Assembly (NCBI GenBank): GCA_017551865.1
Contig: JAFZKB010000032.1
Span: 1-34,829, forward strand
Length of the DNA stretch: 34,829 nucleotides
Source: Clostridiales bacterium
GTDB lineage: Bacteria > Bacillota > Clostridia > Saccharofermentanales > Saccharofermentanaceae
Direction: 5' to 3'
Numbering within the stretch: the first letter of the stretch is position 1; each line of letters begins with the position of its first letter. Below the pieces are notes generated by a model. It was not told where the DNA came from. It saw only the letters and a program-made list of their open reading frames with translations, and searched no databases. Shown here one piece after another: positions 15,376-24,228 of the stretch. The position numbers were made by a program, and so were the translations under genes.

Positions 15376-17379
15376 ATGAAAAAGAAGATAATCAGTTCCT
15401 TATTGATCCTCTCGATGACAGCCGGAATGCTTGCATCCCTTACATCCTGCAAGCTCCCGGAAAAGTATCCGGAGACGACTCCATCCGATCTTCCGCGTCC
15501 GATCGAAAAGACCGAAGCGACAGAACCTACGGAAGCAGAGACGACACTTCCGCCGTATCACTGCGTCAATCCGAAGTTCGAAGGACTCTCCGCTCCGGAG
15601 ATCTGTGCACTTCTGACTTTAGAGGAAAAAGCCAGCCAGATGGTCCAGGGCGCCAACTACGCCATGCCGCTGGAGGAGATGCAGAATAACTGCTTCGGTT
15701 CGGTCCTTTCCCATTATCCAGAATGGCCGGCACTTCCGCAGTCTGACTGGCAGGAGATGACCTCCCGCTACCAGGACGCGGCTCTCCTTTCGAATACACG
15801 TATCCCGTATATCTATGGAAATGACTGCGTTCACGGTATTCTGGAAGCCAGTGGTTCCGTGATCTTCCCGCATAACATCAACCTCGGCGCTGCCAATGAC
15901 GAGGCCCTGACCTTTGAGATGGGCCTGATCACCGGAAGTGAGATGCTCCACTGCGGTATCCTCTGGACGTTCTCTCCGTGTGTGGCTTCTGCTCAGGATC
16001 CGCGTTGGGGCCGTACTTATGAATCTTATTCCAGTGATGAGAGCATCGTGACTCCGCTGGCACTTTCCTATACCAAGGGCCTGATGTCCCAGGGCGTCAT
16101 CCCTTGTCCGAAGCATCTTCTCGGTGACGGCTACACGGTATATGGTACCGGTGAGGACCGCCGTCTGATCGACAGAGGCGACGCAAAGATGACTGAAGAA
16201 GAAATCAATAAGTGCCTTGAGGTATATAAGGCACTGATCGATGAAGGCGTTCCGTCCCTCATGCTTTCCCACTCCTCGCTTAATGGCGTGAAGATGCACG
16301 AGAACAAGGCGCTGATCTCCCGTATCCGAAATGAACTCGGTTTTACCGGCGTGATTCTCTCTGACTGGGATTCCATGCATAACTGCTCCGGCGATTCGGA
16401 TTATGAGAACGTGATCCTTTGCGTAAATGCCGGTGTCGATATGTTCATGGAAGGCGAAGGTTTCGCGCTGACCCGTGATCTGATCGTGGATGCCGTTGAG
16501 GACGGCGAGATCCCGATGGAACGCATCGACGATGCCGTCACAAGAATTATCCAGATGAAGATGGATGCGGGTCTTTTCGAAGATCCGTTCCTCGAGAATG
16601 TTCAGCCTTCTTATGAGTGGAACAGCACCCATGCACACGAAGTGGCCAGAAAGCTGGCGGCCGAGTCCATGGTACCGCTCGTTCTTCCGGAAGAAGGACA
16701 GATCAAGATCGGCGAAGGCATGAGGGTCTTCGTCTGCGGCCCGGCGGCGAATGACACCGGTGCGATGTGCGGCGGCTGGACATACCTCTGGCAGGGCGCA
16801 AGCGATCAGGATGTCTCCGGACAGCACTGGTGCAAGGAAGGCCCGTCGATCCTGGAAGCACTTCAGAAAGAAGCCTCGGCGAGAGGATTTGAGATCGTAA
16901 CGGATAAAGAAGAGATGGAAAACTGTGACGTTATCCTCCTTTGCGTCGGCGAGACTCCGTATGCCGAGTGGGAAGGCGACACGGAAGATCTTTCCATCAC
17001 AGGTTCCAAGGCACTTCCCGGAAACAAGGAAGCGATCGAGCTTGTTGCCGAATATAAGAAAGAAGCCAACGAAAAGAAGAGCAAGAAGAATCCGGTAAAG
17101 CCGGTCATCACCCTGATCGTCGCCGGAAGAAATGTTCTTATCGACGAGTACGTCTCCGACTGGGATGAAGTCATCATGTGCTACCTGCCGGGTTCGGAAG
17201 GCGGAAACGCGGTATGCGATATTCTTACCGGTAAGACGGAGTTCTACGGACGCCTGCCGATGCCTTACTATTCTTCTATTGATCAGATCGGCTCGGAGAC
17301 CGGCGAATGCTGGCTGCCGCTCGGATTCTCTGCAGCAGAGAAGAAGGAAGTTGAACTGGATACCACCGAAGAAACCTGA
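15376..17379 (+). CDS. GH3 family beta-glucosidase/exo-beta-glucanase lipoprotein
   Basis: The 667-residue protein hydrolyses beta-linked glucosides, probably at the cell surface. The signal peptide ends in lipobox SLTSC (Cys25), followed by a Pro/Thr/Glu-rich tether (26-60). The (beta/alpha)8 domain carries the nucleophile Asp330 in GVILSDWDSMH; the KHLLGDG and NDCVHG substrate loops are present. The second domain holds CGGWTYLWQG and GETPYAEWEGD, features of the barley ExoI-like branch that cleaves beta-1,3 and beta-1,4 oligosaccharides. The acid/base residue cannot be assigned safely. ATG 15376 follows AAAGGAG. No C-terminal fibronectin domain is present. The gene probably supports use of plant or cereal beta-glucans. 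Confidence 0.9.
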   Translation: MKKKIISSLLILSMTAGMLASLTSCKLPEKYPETTPSDLPRPIEKTEATEPTEAETTLPPYHCVNPKFEGLSAPEICALLTLEEKASQMVQGANYAMPLEEMQNNCFGSVLSHYPEWPALPQSDWQEMTSRYQDAALLSNTRIPYIYGNDCVHGILEASGSVIFPHNINLGAANDEALTFEMGLITGSEMLHCGILWTFSPCVASAQDPRWGRTYESYSSDESIVTPLALSYTKGLMSQGVIPCPKHLLGDGYTVYGTGEDRRLIDRGDAKMTEEEINKCLEVYKALIDEGVPSLMLSHSSLNGVKMHENKALISRIRNELGFTGVILSDWDSMHNCSGDSDYENVILCVNAGVDMFMEGEGFALTRDLIVDAVEDGEIPMERIDDAVTRIIQMKMDAGLFEDPFLENVQPSYEWNSTHAHEVARKLAAESMVPLVLPEEGQIKIGEGMRVFVCGPAANDTGAMCGGWTYLWQGASDQDVSGQHWCKEGPSILEALQKEASARGFEIVTDKEEMENCDVILLCVGETPYAEWEGDTEDLSITGSKALPGNKEAIELVAEYKKEANEKKSKKNPVKPVITLIVAGRNVLIDEYVSDWDEVIMCYLPGSEGGNAVCDILTGKTEFYGRLPMPYYSSIDQIGSETGECWLPLGFSAAEKKEVELDTTEET

Positions 17380-17390
17380 AAAAACGGCCT

Positions 17391-17411
17391 TTTGCTACGA
17401 TAAGTAGCAGA
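17391..17411. other. Hairpin downstream of the GH3 gene
   Basis: TTTGCTAC and GTAGCAGA pair around GATAA, including one G-U pair. No U tract follows, so it may stabilise the mRNA end rather than terminate it. Confidence 0.35.
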
Positions 17412-17499
17412 AATATATCCAAATGACAACTGCAGTTTCTAGGAACAGATCTCGTTTCGGACTACCATGGAGACAACAAATCCAAGGAGGAACAAGACA

Positions 17500-18384
17500 A
17501 TGACATTCGCAGAGAAATTAAAGACAGCAAGAAAAAACGCGGGCATGTCCCAGGATGCACTGGCAGAGAAGCTGGGAGTTTCCCGTCAGGCCGTAACGAA
17601 GTGGGAGACAGGCCGCGGGATCCCGGATATAGAGAATATAATGGTCATTTCCAATCTCTTCGGCATCTCGGTCGATGAGTTTCTTTCCTCGGAGAAAGAA
17701 GCGGCCCCGAGAAAGGGTTTCCTCTATGAGAGCCGCACCGAATACGACATCGACGGAAAGAAGCATTTTGATATGAACCTCGGTTCTGCAGCCGAGCTTC
17801 GCATCATCGGATCAGACGGTGAGAAGATCGTGGTCACATTAGGTTCCAATGATAAAGCACTCGAAGAGATCGCGCATGATTTCAAAGTAAAGATCGACGA
17901 CGGCAAGGGCTGTGCGGATATCGATATTCACCGCCAGAAAGAAGTAAAAGAGGCCACCGCGAAGGCATCTCTTGCGATCGAGATCTCCCTTCCGAACCGC
18001 TATCTCAGTGATGTTGAGGCTTCCTGCAACTGCGGAACTGTCAGCATCTTCGGGATCTCCTGTGAAGACTTCGAGGTGGAAGGGAAAATCTCGAATCTGA
18101 AGGTGGATGAGTTCTCCGGGTGCCTTGAGGTCGACAGCAACCTCGATATGGCGATCGAAGTCGGCTCTTTCGAAGGAAGCGTCGAAATCAATCAGATCTC
18201 CGCCACTTCCCGCTTAAGCGTCAAAGAAGGCGTCGCCTTCCGCGGGATCGCTCACGGCAGATCCGTCTCCATCTCTTATGAGGATGAAAGCGGCAACGCC
18301 TGCGACGATTTTTCCGATACCGCTTCCGGAAACGTCATCGAACTGGCCGGCAGCAAGAGCGAACTCCTGATCAGCAGACGGTAA
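17500..18384 (+). CDS. XRE regulator with C-terminal beta-repeat (DUF4097-like) domain
   Basis: The 294-residue protein has a clear Cro/CI helix-turn-helix at residues 4-60 (LAEKLGVSRQAVTKWETGRG). From about residue 80 a beta-rich region follows with short repeated strand patterns (LSDVEASCNCGTVSI, FEVEGKISNLKVDEFSG, GSFEGSVEINQIS), typical of DUF4097 putative adhesin or beta-helix modules. There is no signal peptide or membrane segment. The ATG at 17500 has AAGGAGG nine bases upstream; the in-frame ATG at 17467 lacks an SD. Such fusions are common in Clostridia, where the beta domain is presumed to sense a ligand. The target is unknown. Confidence 0.85.
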   Translation: MTFAEKLKTARKNAGMSQDALAEKLGVSRQAVTKWETGRGIPDIENIMVISNLFGISVDEFLSSEKEAAPRKGFLYESRTEYDIDGKKHFDMNLGSAAELRIIGSDGEKIVVTLGSNDKALEEIAHDFKVKIDDGKGCADIDIHRQKEVKEATAKASLAIEISLPNRYLSDVEASCNCGTVSIFGISCEDFEVEGKISNLKVDEFSGCLEVDSNLDMAIEVGSFEGSVEINQISATSRLSVKEGVAFRGIAHGRSVSISYEDESGNACDDFSDTASGNVIELAGSKSELLISRR

Positions 18385-18415
18385 AAGGATTCCGGGCTTC
18401 CCAATAAATACAAAG

Positions 18416-18476
18416 AAAATACCTTCGCCGCTCCTCCGCTGGGCAACGCCCGAGGACAGAGCTAGAAGGTATTTTT
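18416..18476. terminator. Branched bidirectional terminator
   Basis: An 11-bp stem AAAATACCTTC (18416-18426) / GAAGGTATTTT (18465-18475) encloses a GC-rich inner hairpin (GGGC-AAC-GCCC and GCTC/GAGC, CTC/GAG arms). U-rich sequence lies on both outer flanks. It separates the convergent XRE gene and the AMP-binding gene. Confidence 0.75.
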
Positions 18477-18495
18477 CTGTTTGATTTATTTAGGA

Positions 18496-20997
18496 TCAGG
18501 AATCCTTACCGTCTCTGATGACGTTTCTCTTGATCTTGCCGGAGATGGTCTTCGGAAGTTCGGTTACGAACTCAACGACACGCGGGTACTTATAAGGTGC
18601 GGTGTTGGTCTTAACGTATTCCTGGATCTCTTTTTTGAGTTCTTCGGTCGGTTCTGCACGGCCTGGAACGAGAACGATCGTGGCCTTAACGACCATACCG
18701 CGGACGCCCTGCGGGTCAGGTGTTCCTGTTACGGCACACTCAAGTACATAAGGAAGCTCCATGATGACGCTCTCGATCTCGAAAGGTCCGATACGGTAAC
18801 CGGAAGATTTAATAACGTCGTCGACACGACCGACATACCAGATGTATCCATCTTCATCCATCCAGGCGGTATCACCTGTGTGGAAGTAGCCGTCATGCCA
18901 GGATTGCTTCGTCTTCTCTTCGTCCTGATAGTATCCCTTATAGAGACCGCACGGAACGACATCCACAGTTCTGATGCAGATTTCGCCGGTGGTACCCGGA
19001 GGACAGTCGTTGCCGGAATCGTCGAGGATATGGACGTCATACGGAGTAACTGCCTTACCCATGGAACCGAGACGGATCGCGGATCCGACAAGGTTGCCGA
19101 TCACGAGGGAAGTCTCGGTCTGACCGAAGCCTTCCATCAGGCGGATACCGGTAGCTCTCATGAACTGGTTGAATACCTCAGGGTTCAGCGCCTCGCCGGC
19201 AACTGTCGCATACTTCAGGGAAGTCAGATCGTAATTTGACAGATCTTCCTTAACGAGGAAGCGGTACATGGTCGGCGGAGCACAGAAGGTGGTTACGTTA
19301 TACTTTGCGAACATCGGCAGGATCTCGTTAGCATGGAACTTGTCGAAGTCGAAGGTGAATGTCGGAGCTTCGCAGAGCCACTGACCGTAGAGCTTGCCCC
19401 AGAGAGATTTGCCCCAGCCGGTATCGGAGATCGTGAAGTGCAGACCGTTCGGATCTACGTTGTGCCAGTACTTCGCTGTCGCAAAATGTCCCAGAGAATA
19501 CTTGTGGGAGTGCGCTGCGATCTTCGGGTAACCTGTGGTACCGGAAGTGAAGAACATGACCATCGTATCGTCGCCCTGGGTGGCATTTTCCGGACGCTCG
19601 AAAGCATCGCTTGCCGATGGCATTTCGTAGTTGAAGTTATGCCACTTGCTGCTCATGCCCGGAAGCGGAAGGAATCCGCCCTCTCCGGAAAGAACTGCCT
19701 CTTTTTTCAGACCGGCTTCGTCCACAGTAGCTTTTCCTTCGAGGACCTTAAGGAACTTCGCGCCGCTTTCGTCATCAGCACCGTTGGCCATGATGAGCTT
19801 GATATCCAGACCTGCCTTGTCCGCGGCCTTCTGGGCTTCGAGAGCGGTATCGCCGTTACCGGTGATCACGATCGCAGAAACACCTGCGGCCTTATAGCGG
19901 TAATCGAAGTCGTGTTCCTTCAGAAGGTTCGTGGCCGGGATCGCGATTGCGCCGATCTTGTGAAGTGCGAGGATCGAGAACCAGAACTGGTAGTGACGCT
20001 TAAGTACGAGCATGACTCGGTCGCCGTGCTTGATGCCGAGGCTTTCAAAATAGTTCGCAGTCATTGCGGTGAACTTTTTCATCTCGGCGAAAGAAAAGCG
20101 GTGATCGGTCACACCGTCTTTTGCGACCCACATCATGGAAGTCTTGTTCGGATCCTTGTCTGCCATTGCATCTACGAGATCGAAAGCGAAGTTGAACTTA
20201 TCGGCTTCCGGTGTGTAGGAGATCGAAGTCAGCTTATTGTTGGCATCGAGAGTATCCGTGATGTATTTTCTATAGACCGGATCTTTTACCGCGGCCAGAT
20301 CGAAATTGGTCTTGTTATCTTCCACATAAGAAGTCTGGACAGTCTTCTCGTAGGAGTCGCCCTTGGTCCACTTCTCCGGATTTAAGACGATTGCGTAGAA
20401 CTGGCAGTCCTCACCGCCGAGAGCAAATTCGTTATGCGGTGTTCTACTGTCGAAGAAGATGGAGTCACCGGGATATAAGATCTCGGAGTGGTCACGGAGC
20501 ATGACTTTAAGGCAGCCCTTCGTGACGATATTGAGCTCCTGACCGGAGTGGGTGACAAGCTTGTACGGCGGATTTAGGGCTTCCTCAGAATACGGGATCG
20601 TGACCTCGAAAGGCTCGCACAGTTTGTTTCTGAAAAGGTGACCGAGACGCATATACTTGAAGCCGCCGCGGCGGGTGATCGGAAGACCTTCGCCCTTTCT
20701 TGTTACGGCATATTCACGCAGTGCCGGTGTCGTACCTTCCATCAGTTCGGAGATCTCAACGCCGCAGAGATTTGCGACTTTATAGACGAAGGTGAAGCTG
20801 AAGTCCTCAGTGCCTTCTTCGTATTTTACATACTCTTCCTCAGTGACTTCGACTTTCTCCGCCATATCCCTGGTCGAAAGCCCCATGTCCAGGCGCAGCG
20901 CTTTGATACGGCTGGCGACCTCGGAGATCTTCTGCTCGAGAAGTCCGCCCTGTTCGCCGTTTCTCAACAATGTTTCATTCTTTTCTAGTTCGCTCAT
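18496..20997 (-). CDS. HTH-cupin-AMP-binding fusion: acyl-CoA synthetase with built-in regulatory domains
   Basis: The 833-residue protein joins three modules. Residues about 24-86 form an XRE helix-turn-helix (LSTRDMAEKVEVTEEEYVKYEEG). Residues about 125-205 form a cupin (THSGQELNIV with His150, PGD at 176-178, TPH with His188). Residues about 265-833 form an ANL adenylate-forming enzyme with the P-loop-like TSGTTGYPK (484-492), EGFGQTET, YFHTGD, and the catalytic lysine in ISGKIKR (Lys821). The last part resembles medium- or short-chain acyl-CoA synthetases, which turn a carboxylic acid, ATP and CoA into acyl-CoA, AMP and PPi. SD GGAGG precedes ATG 20997. Expression is under a T-box leader reading AUC. 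The substrate may thus be a branched short-chain acid linked to isoleucine; that is inference. The HTH-cupin part could bind DNA and the same acid. Confidence 0.9.
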   Translation of the reverse strand: MSELEKNETLLRNGEQGGLLEQKISEVASRIKALRLDMGLSTRDMAEKVEVTEEEYVKYEEGTEDFSFTFVYKVANLCGVEISELMEGTTPALREYAVTRKGEGLPITRRGGFKYMRLGHLFRNKLCEPFEVTIPYSEEALNPPYKLVTHSGQELNIVTKGCLKVMLRDHSEILYPGDSIFFDSRTPHNEFALGGEDCQFYAIVLNPEKWTKGDSYEKTVQTSYVEDNKTNFDLAAVKDPVYRKYITDTLDANNKLTSISYTPEADKFNFAFDLVDAMADKDPNKTSMMWVAKDGVTDHRFSFAEMKKFTAMTANYFESLGIKHGDRVMLVLKRHYQFWFSILALHKIGAIAIPATNLLKEHDFDYRYKAAGVSAIVITGNGDTALEAQKAADKAGLDIKLIMANGADDESGAKFLKVLEGKATVDEAGLKKEAVLSGEGGFLPLPGMSSKWHNFNYEMPSASDAFERPENATQGDDTMVMFFTSGTTGYPKIAAHSHKYSLGHFATAKYWHNVDPNGLHFTISDTGWGKSLWGKLYGQWLCEAPTFTFDFDKFHANEILPMFAKYNVTTFCAPPTMYRFLVKEDLSNYDLTSLKYATVAGEALNPEVFNQFMRATGIRLMEGFGQTETSLVIGNLVGSAIRLGSMGKAVTPYDVHILDDSGNDCPPGTTGEICIRTVDVVPCGLYKGYYQDEEKTKQSWHDGYFHTGDTAWMDEDGYIWYVGRVDDVIKSSGYRIGPFEIESVIMELPYVLECAVTGTPDPQGVRGMVVKATIVLVPGRAEPTEELKKEIQEYVKTNTAPYKYPRVVEFVTELPKTISGKIKRNVIRDGKDS

Positions 20998-21056
20998 TTT
21001 TTGTGTTCCTCCATAAGCTCCCTATCAGCTGCGCGTATCTTCGCCGGTAAGGCAAT

Positions 21057-21095
21057 AAAAAAACGCCCCAACGTCCACCTTCGGACATTGAGACG
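21057..21095 (-). terminator. T-box terminator hairpin before the AMP-binding gene
   Basis: On the minus strand CGTCTCAATGTCC pairs with GGACGTTGGGGCG (21095-21083 with 21076-21064, some G-U pairs), followed by seven U (21063-21057). Confidence 0.88.
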
Positions 21096-21332
21096 GCTAT
21101 TTACCGCGGTACCACTCAATTTGCAAATATACATTCGCCACTTAATAGGTTCTATCAAACCCTTCGCCTTAACGCGGCTCTTACGTGTACAGTCTACTCA
21201 AGTATAAAACTCATTCGGTGTACCAGCTCGGAAGCGATAGTCATCTGGATCATCCCGGATACCGGCTTTCAGCAGGGCGCCGGCTCTCTGTGAGGCGAAA
21301 TGGTCACGACCTTCTTCGTCATCGCTTTTTAC
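21057..21332 (-). promoter_or_regulatory. T-box leader, predicted specifier AUC (isoleucine)
   Basis: The conserved T-box TGGTACCGCGG is at 21114-21104, just before the terminator. Stem I has the K-turn strands GCGATGACGAAGA and CTTCCGAGCTG, the same as in the asnS leader at 33694 of this window. AGAGAG and GCTGAAAG distal-loop elements lie between. In the asnS leader the triplet before R-CTTCCGAGCTG is AAC, the asparagine codon. In this leader the same position (21238-21236) is AUC, followed by G. This predicts readthrough when uncharged tRNA-Ile accumulates. The specifier loop is less canonical than in asnS (TGACT instead of TGAAT before the codon), so the codon call is good but not certain. 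Confidence 0.85.
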
Positions 21333-21338
21333 ATCGTG

Positions 21339-21367
21339 ATAATACCGCCCGCGTTTTTGTTTGTCAA
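21339..21367 (-). promoter_or_regulatory. Promoter of the T-box/AMP-binding transcript
   Basis: Minus-strand TTGACA (21367-21362), 17 bp, TATTAT (21344-21339). This is one of the best promoters in the window. Confidence 0.85.
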
Positions 21368-21423
21368 CAGTTTTTTCACATTAGTTTCGAATTTGCGCTA
21401 TTTTTTGCGGGCTTCTTATAGTG

Positions 21424-21429
21424 TATAAT
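21424..21429 (+). promoter_or_regulatory. -10 element of the lipoprotein/GH36 operon
   Basis: A perfect TATAAT lies 59 bases before the lipoprotein ATG; the -35 region is a T tract (21401-21406) and is weak. It is divergent from the T-box promoter. Confidence 0.55.
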
Positions 21430-21487
21430 CTACTCTAGGGTAAAAGGACAAAAGCCTAAGGGTATCTAGTACTCAGGTGGAGGAACT

Positions 21488-21997
21488 ATGGAAGTTTCGA
21501 GGCGTATAAAGAAATTAGTAGCTATCTGCTTGTTTTTAGCAGTTTCTATAAGTATGTGCGGTTGCTCTGTACTTTCTATCTTTAAGAAGGACGACCGTTC
21601 TGTTGAAGATTATAAGAATGAAGCGACGGAGCTGAGTTATTATCTTATCCGCCGAATGTTCATTGCGGACTATGATTCCGTGAATTCTTATGTGAATAAG
21701 GGTGACAGAAGTGATGTCAAGCCGATGGTCCTTTCTATGGAAAAGGGTCTTTACAAGGACGCAGAGGTCGCGATCTCCTCGGTCCATATCGATGAAGAGA
21801 CTTACAGTACCACGGTCGAGTTCCGTATTACGCTGGTATTTGACAGAGGTACGAGGTCTTTCCTGTGCCAGATGAGGATGTCCAGATCAGGAAGCAGCTG
21901 GCGTATCGCCAATGCGATTCCTTTCTGTTCCGACCTGCAGAGGATCAATGAAGCATACGTAAGTGGGAAGAAAGAGGATGAACTATATAGTGCATAG
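21488..21997 (+). CDS. Small lipoprotein of unknown function
   Basis: The 169-residue product has a basic N-terminus, hydrophobic core and lipobox SMCGC (Cys26). The mature part (about 140 residues) looks like an NTF2- or DUF-type alpha/beta module with alternating strands (YSTTVEFRITLVFDRG, SSWRIANAIPF) and belongs to no family I can name. ATG 21488 follows GGTGGAGG. The alpha-galactosidase start lies inside its last codons (21978), so the two genes are coupled; an anchored partner of sugar uptake or wall sensing is possible but unproven. Confidence 0.72.
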   Translation: MEVSRRIKKLVAICLFLAVSISMCGCSVLSIFKKDDRSVEDYKNEATELSYYLIRRMFIADYDSVNSYVNKGDRSDVKPMVLSMEKGLYKDAEVAISSVHIDEETYSTTVEFRITLVFDRGTRSFLCQMRMSRSGSSWRIANAIPFCSDLQRINEAYVSGKKEDELYSA

Positions 21998-24224
21998 TGT
22001 TTTAGTAAGTGACGGCGGAGATTCTTTCCGCATCGATACTGCGAATACGAGTTATGTGATCGGAATTCAGGATGGCCTATATTTAGGCCATTTCTATTAT
22101 GGTGCGAAGATCCCCGAGACGGATCTTTCGTATAAGACGGCATTTGCTCCGCCGATGTCCCCGGTAAAGACATCGCGCGAGCTTTGTGTCTTCATGGACT
22201 GCTATAATTTTGAGTACCCGGGCTGGGGCACGGGCGACAGCCGGGAAGGCGCGCTGAAAGCCATCGACAGCAACGGGACGTCGCGAGTGAATCTCCTTTA
22301 TAAGGGATATCGTATTTCTTCGGGAAAAGAACCGATCCCCGGATTGCCTTCTACTTTTGCAGCAGAAGATCCGGTCGAGACGCTGGAGATCGACCTTCAG
22401 GATCCGGATACGGGCCTTTCTGTCACGCTCTTTTACACCGCTTTTCCGGAATGCGACGTGATCGCAAGACGTGTCGAAGTGAAAAACGAAGGTGGTCACG
22501 ATCTGGACCTTCAGAGAGTGCTGTCCGCCACGATGGATATGCCAGGGGTGGATCGTCAGGGAAGACCTTTTGAACTCCTCACGTACCACGGTACCTGGGC
22601 AAGAGAATTTACCAAAGAGATCCGCCCGATCGGGTTCGGAAGGACCGGTGTCGTATCGATCTGCGGCAAGACCGGCAACCGCATGCAGAGTTTTCTGGGA
22701 CTTGTTTCCCCGGCGGTCTCGCAGGAGCAGGGACAAGTCTATGGACTGCAGTTCCTTTATTCCGGCAACTTCAGTTCGATGGTGGAGAAGGGCCCGAACG
22801 GCGATATCCGTGTAAGCATGGGCATCCATCCGGAGGAGTTCTCCTGGAAGCTTTGCCCGGGAGAGACCTTCCATTCGCCGGAGGTCGTCCTCACGTATTC
22901 GGATGCGGGACTCGGGAAAATGAGCCGCAATTTTCATGACCTTTACCGCGCACATCTCATCCGCGGGAAATATAAGGATAAGAAACGTCCGATACTCATC
23001 AACAACTGGGAAGCGACGTATTTTGATTTCGACCACGATAAGCTTCTTTCGATCGCGAAACAGGCGAAGGAATGCGGCATCGAGATGCTCGTTGTAGATG
23101 ACGGCTGGTTCGGAAAAAGAAATGACGATAACACGAGCCTCGGGGACTGGACAGTCAACGAGGAGAAACTGCCGGGCGGCATCCGCCGCTTAAGCGACGA
23201 ACTTTCCGCCATGGGAATGAAGCTCGGATTGTGGTTTGAGCCGGAGATGGTCTCACCGGATTCGGATCTTTTCCGTGCGCATCCGGATTATGCAATCGCG
23301 ATCCCGGGAAGGGAACCGGCCAGATCTAGAAACCAGCTGGTGCTGGATGTATCCAGAAAAGAGGTTCGGGACTACCTTTTCGACTCGATCCGGAAAGTTC
23401 TCGAAAGTGCGGATATCGCTTATGTGAAATGGGACATGAACCGCCACCTTTCCGATCTATACAGTGCAGGTCTTCCTTCCGGTCGGCAGGGAGAACTGAT
23501 GCACAGATTTACGCTGGGGGTATATGACCTTCAGGAGAGACTTCTGTCCGCTTTCCCGGATCTTCTCCTGGAGAACTGCAGCAGCGGCGGCGCGAGATTT
23601 GATCCCGGCATGCTCTACTACAGCCCGCAGATCTGGACGTCGGACGATACCGATGCCTATGAGCGCATCCGCATCCAGGCGGGGGCGCAGACCCTGTACC
23701 CGCTGTCCTGTCTGGGCGCCCATGTTTCCATCTGCCCGAACCACGTGACGGGAAGGACCGTTCCCTTCATGACGAGAGGGATCGTCGCACTGGCGGGAAC
23801 ATTCGGTTATGAGCTGGATATCACGCAGCTTTCCGAGGAAGATAAAGCACACATCCGCCGTCAGGTGGAGCTTTTTCATACATATAACGACCTTATCCGG
23901 AACGGCGACTTTTACCGGATCGCGTCTTTTGCCGACAACGGTTTTTACGACTGCTACGGCGTCGTATCGAAGGATAAAAAGGAGATGCTCCTTACATTCC
24001 TCCATGTGATGAACCAGCCCTGCATGCCGAACCGCCACATCTGCCTTAAGGGCCTTGCTCCGGAGAAGCGTTACCGCGTGTTCCTGGTGGAAGAAAGCTC
24101 GGGCAAGGAGAAAAAGGACATCGTCTGCGAGGCCTTCGGAAGCACTCTCATGAATGCGGGGATCGTGATCCCCTGTATGTATGGCGATTTCCAGTCAGCT
24201 CTCTACCACATTGAAGAGGTGTGA
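21978..24224 (+). CDS. GH36 alpha-galactosidase
   Basis: The 748-residue enzyme removes terminal alpha-1,6-galactose from raffinose-family sugars or galactomannan and is cytoplasmic (no signal peptide). It has the N-terminal beta-sandwich (about 1-310), then the catalytic barrel with WEATYFDF, VVDDGWFG and WFEPEMVS. The nucleophile is Asp486 in YVKWDMNR and the acid/base is Asp556 in WTSDDTD; the 70-residue spacing matches known bacterial GH36 enzymes. The C-terminal beta domain ends near 740. Length is normal for the family. ATG 21978 overlaps the upstream lipoprotein by 20 bp; the in-frame GTG at 21963 is less likely. The next gene begins 4 bp after its stop. No transporter is adjacent. Confidence 0.93.
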   Translation: MNYIVHSVLVSDGGDSFRIDTANTSYVIGIQDGLYLGHFYYGAKIPETDLSYKTAFAPPMSPVKTSRELCVFMDCYNFEYPGWGTGDSREGALKAIDSNGTSRVNLLYKGYRISSGKEPIPGLPSTFAAEDPVETLEIDLQDPDTGLSVTLFYTAFPECDVIARRVEVKNEGGHDLDLQRVLSATMDMPGVDRQGRPFELLTYHGTWAREFTKEIRPIGFGRTGVVSICGKTGNRMQSFLGLVSPAVSQEQGQVYGLQFLYSGNFSSMVEKGPNGDIRVSMGIHPEEFSWKLCPGETFHSPEVVLTYSDAGLGKMSRNFHDLYRAHLIRGKYKDKKRPILINNWEATYFDFDHDKLLSIAKQAKECGIEMLVVDDGWFGKRNDDNTSLGDWTVNEEKLPGGIRRLSDELSAMGMKLGLWFEPEMVSPDSDLFRAHPDYAIAIPGREPARSRNQLVLDVSRKEVRDYLFDSIRKVLESADIAYVKWDMNRHLSDLYSAGLPSGRQGELMHRFTLGVYDLQERLLSAFPDLLLENCSSGGARFDPGMLYYSPQIWTSDDTDAYERIRIQAGAQTLYPLSCLGAHVSICPNHVTGRTVPFMTRGIVALAGTFGYELDITQLSEEDKAHIRRQVELFHTYNDLIRNGDFYRIASFADNGFYDCYGVVSKDKKEMLLTFLHVMNQPCMPNRHICLKGLAPEKRYRVFLVEESSGKEKKDIVCEAFGSTLMNAGIVIPCMYGDFQSALYHIEEV

Positions 24225-24228
24225 TCTC

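Noticed and set aside
21236..21258. Serine (UCC) or aspartate (GAU) as the T-box specifier
   Set aside because: Both triplets lie near stem I, but alignment of the K-turn strands with the asnS leader places AUC in the codon position.
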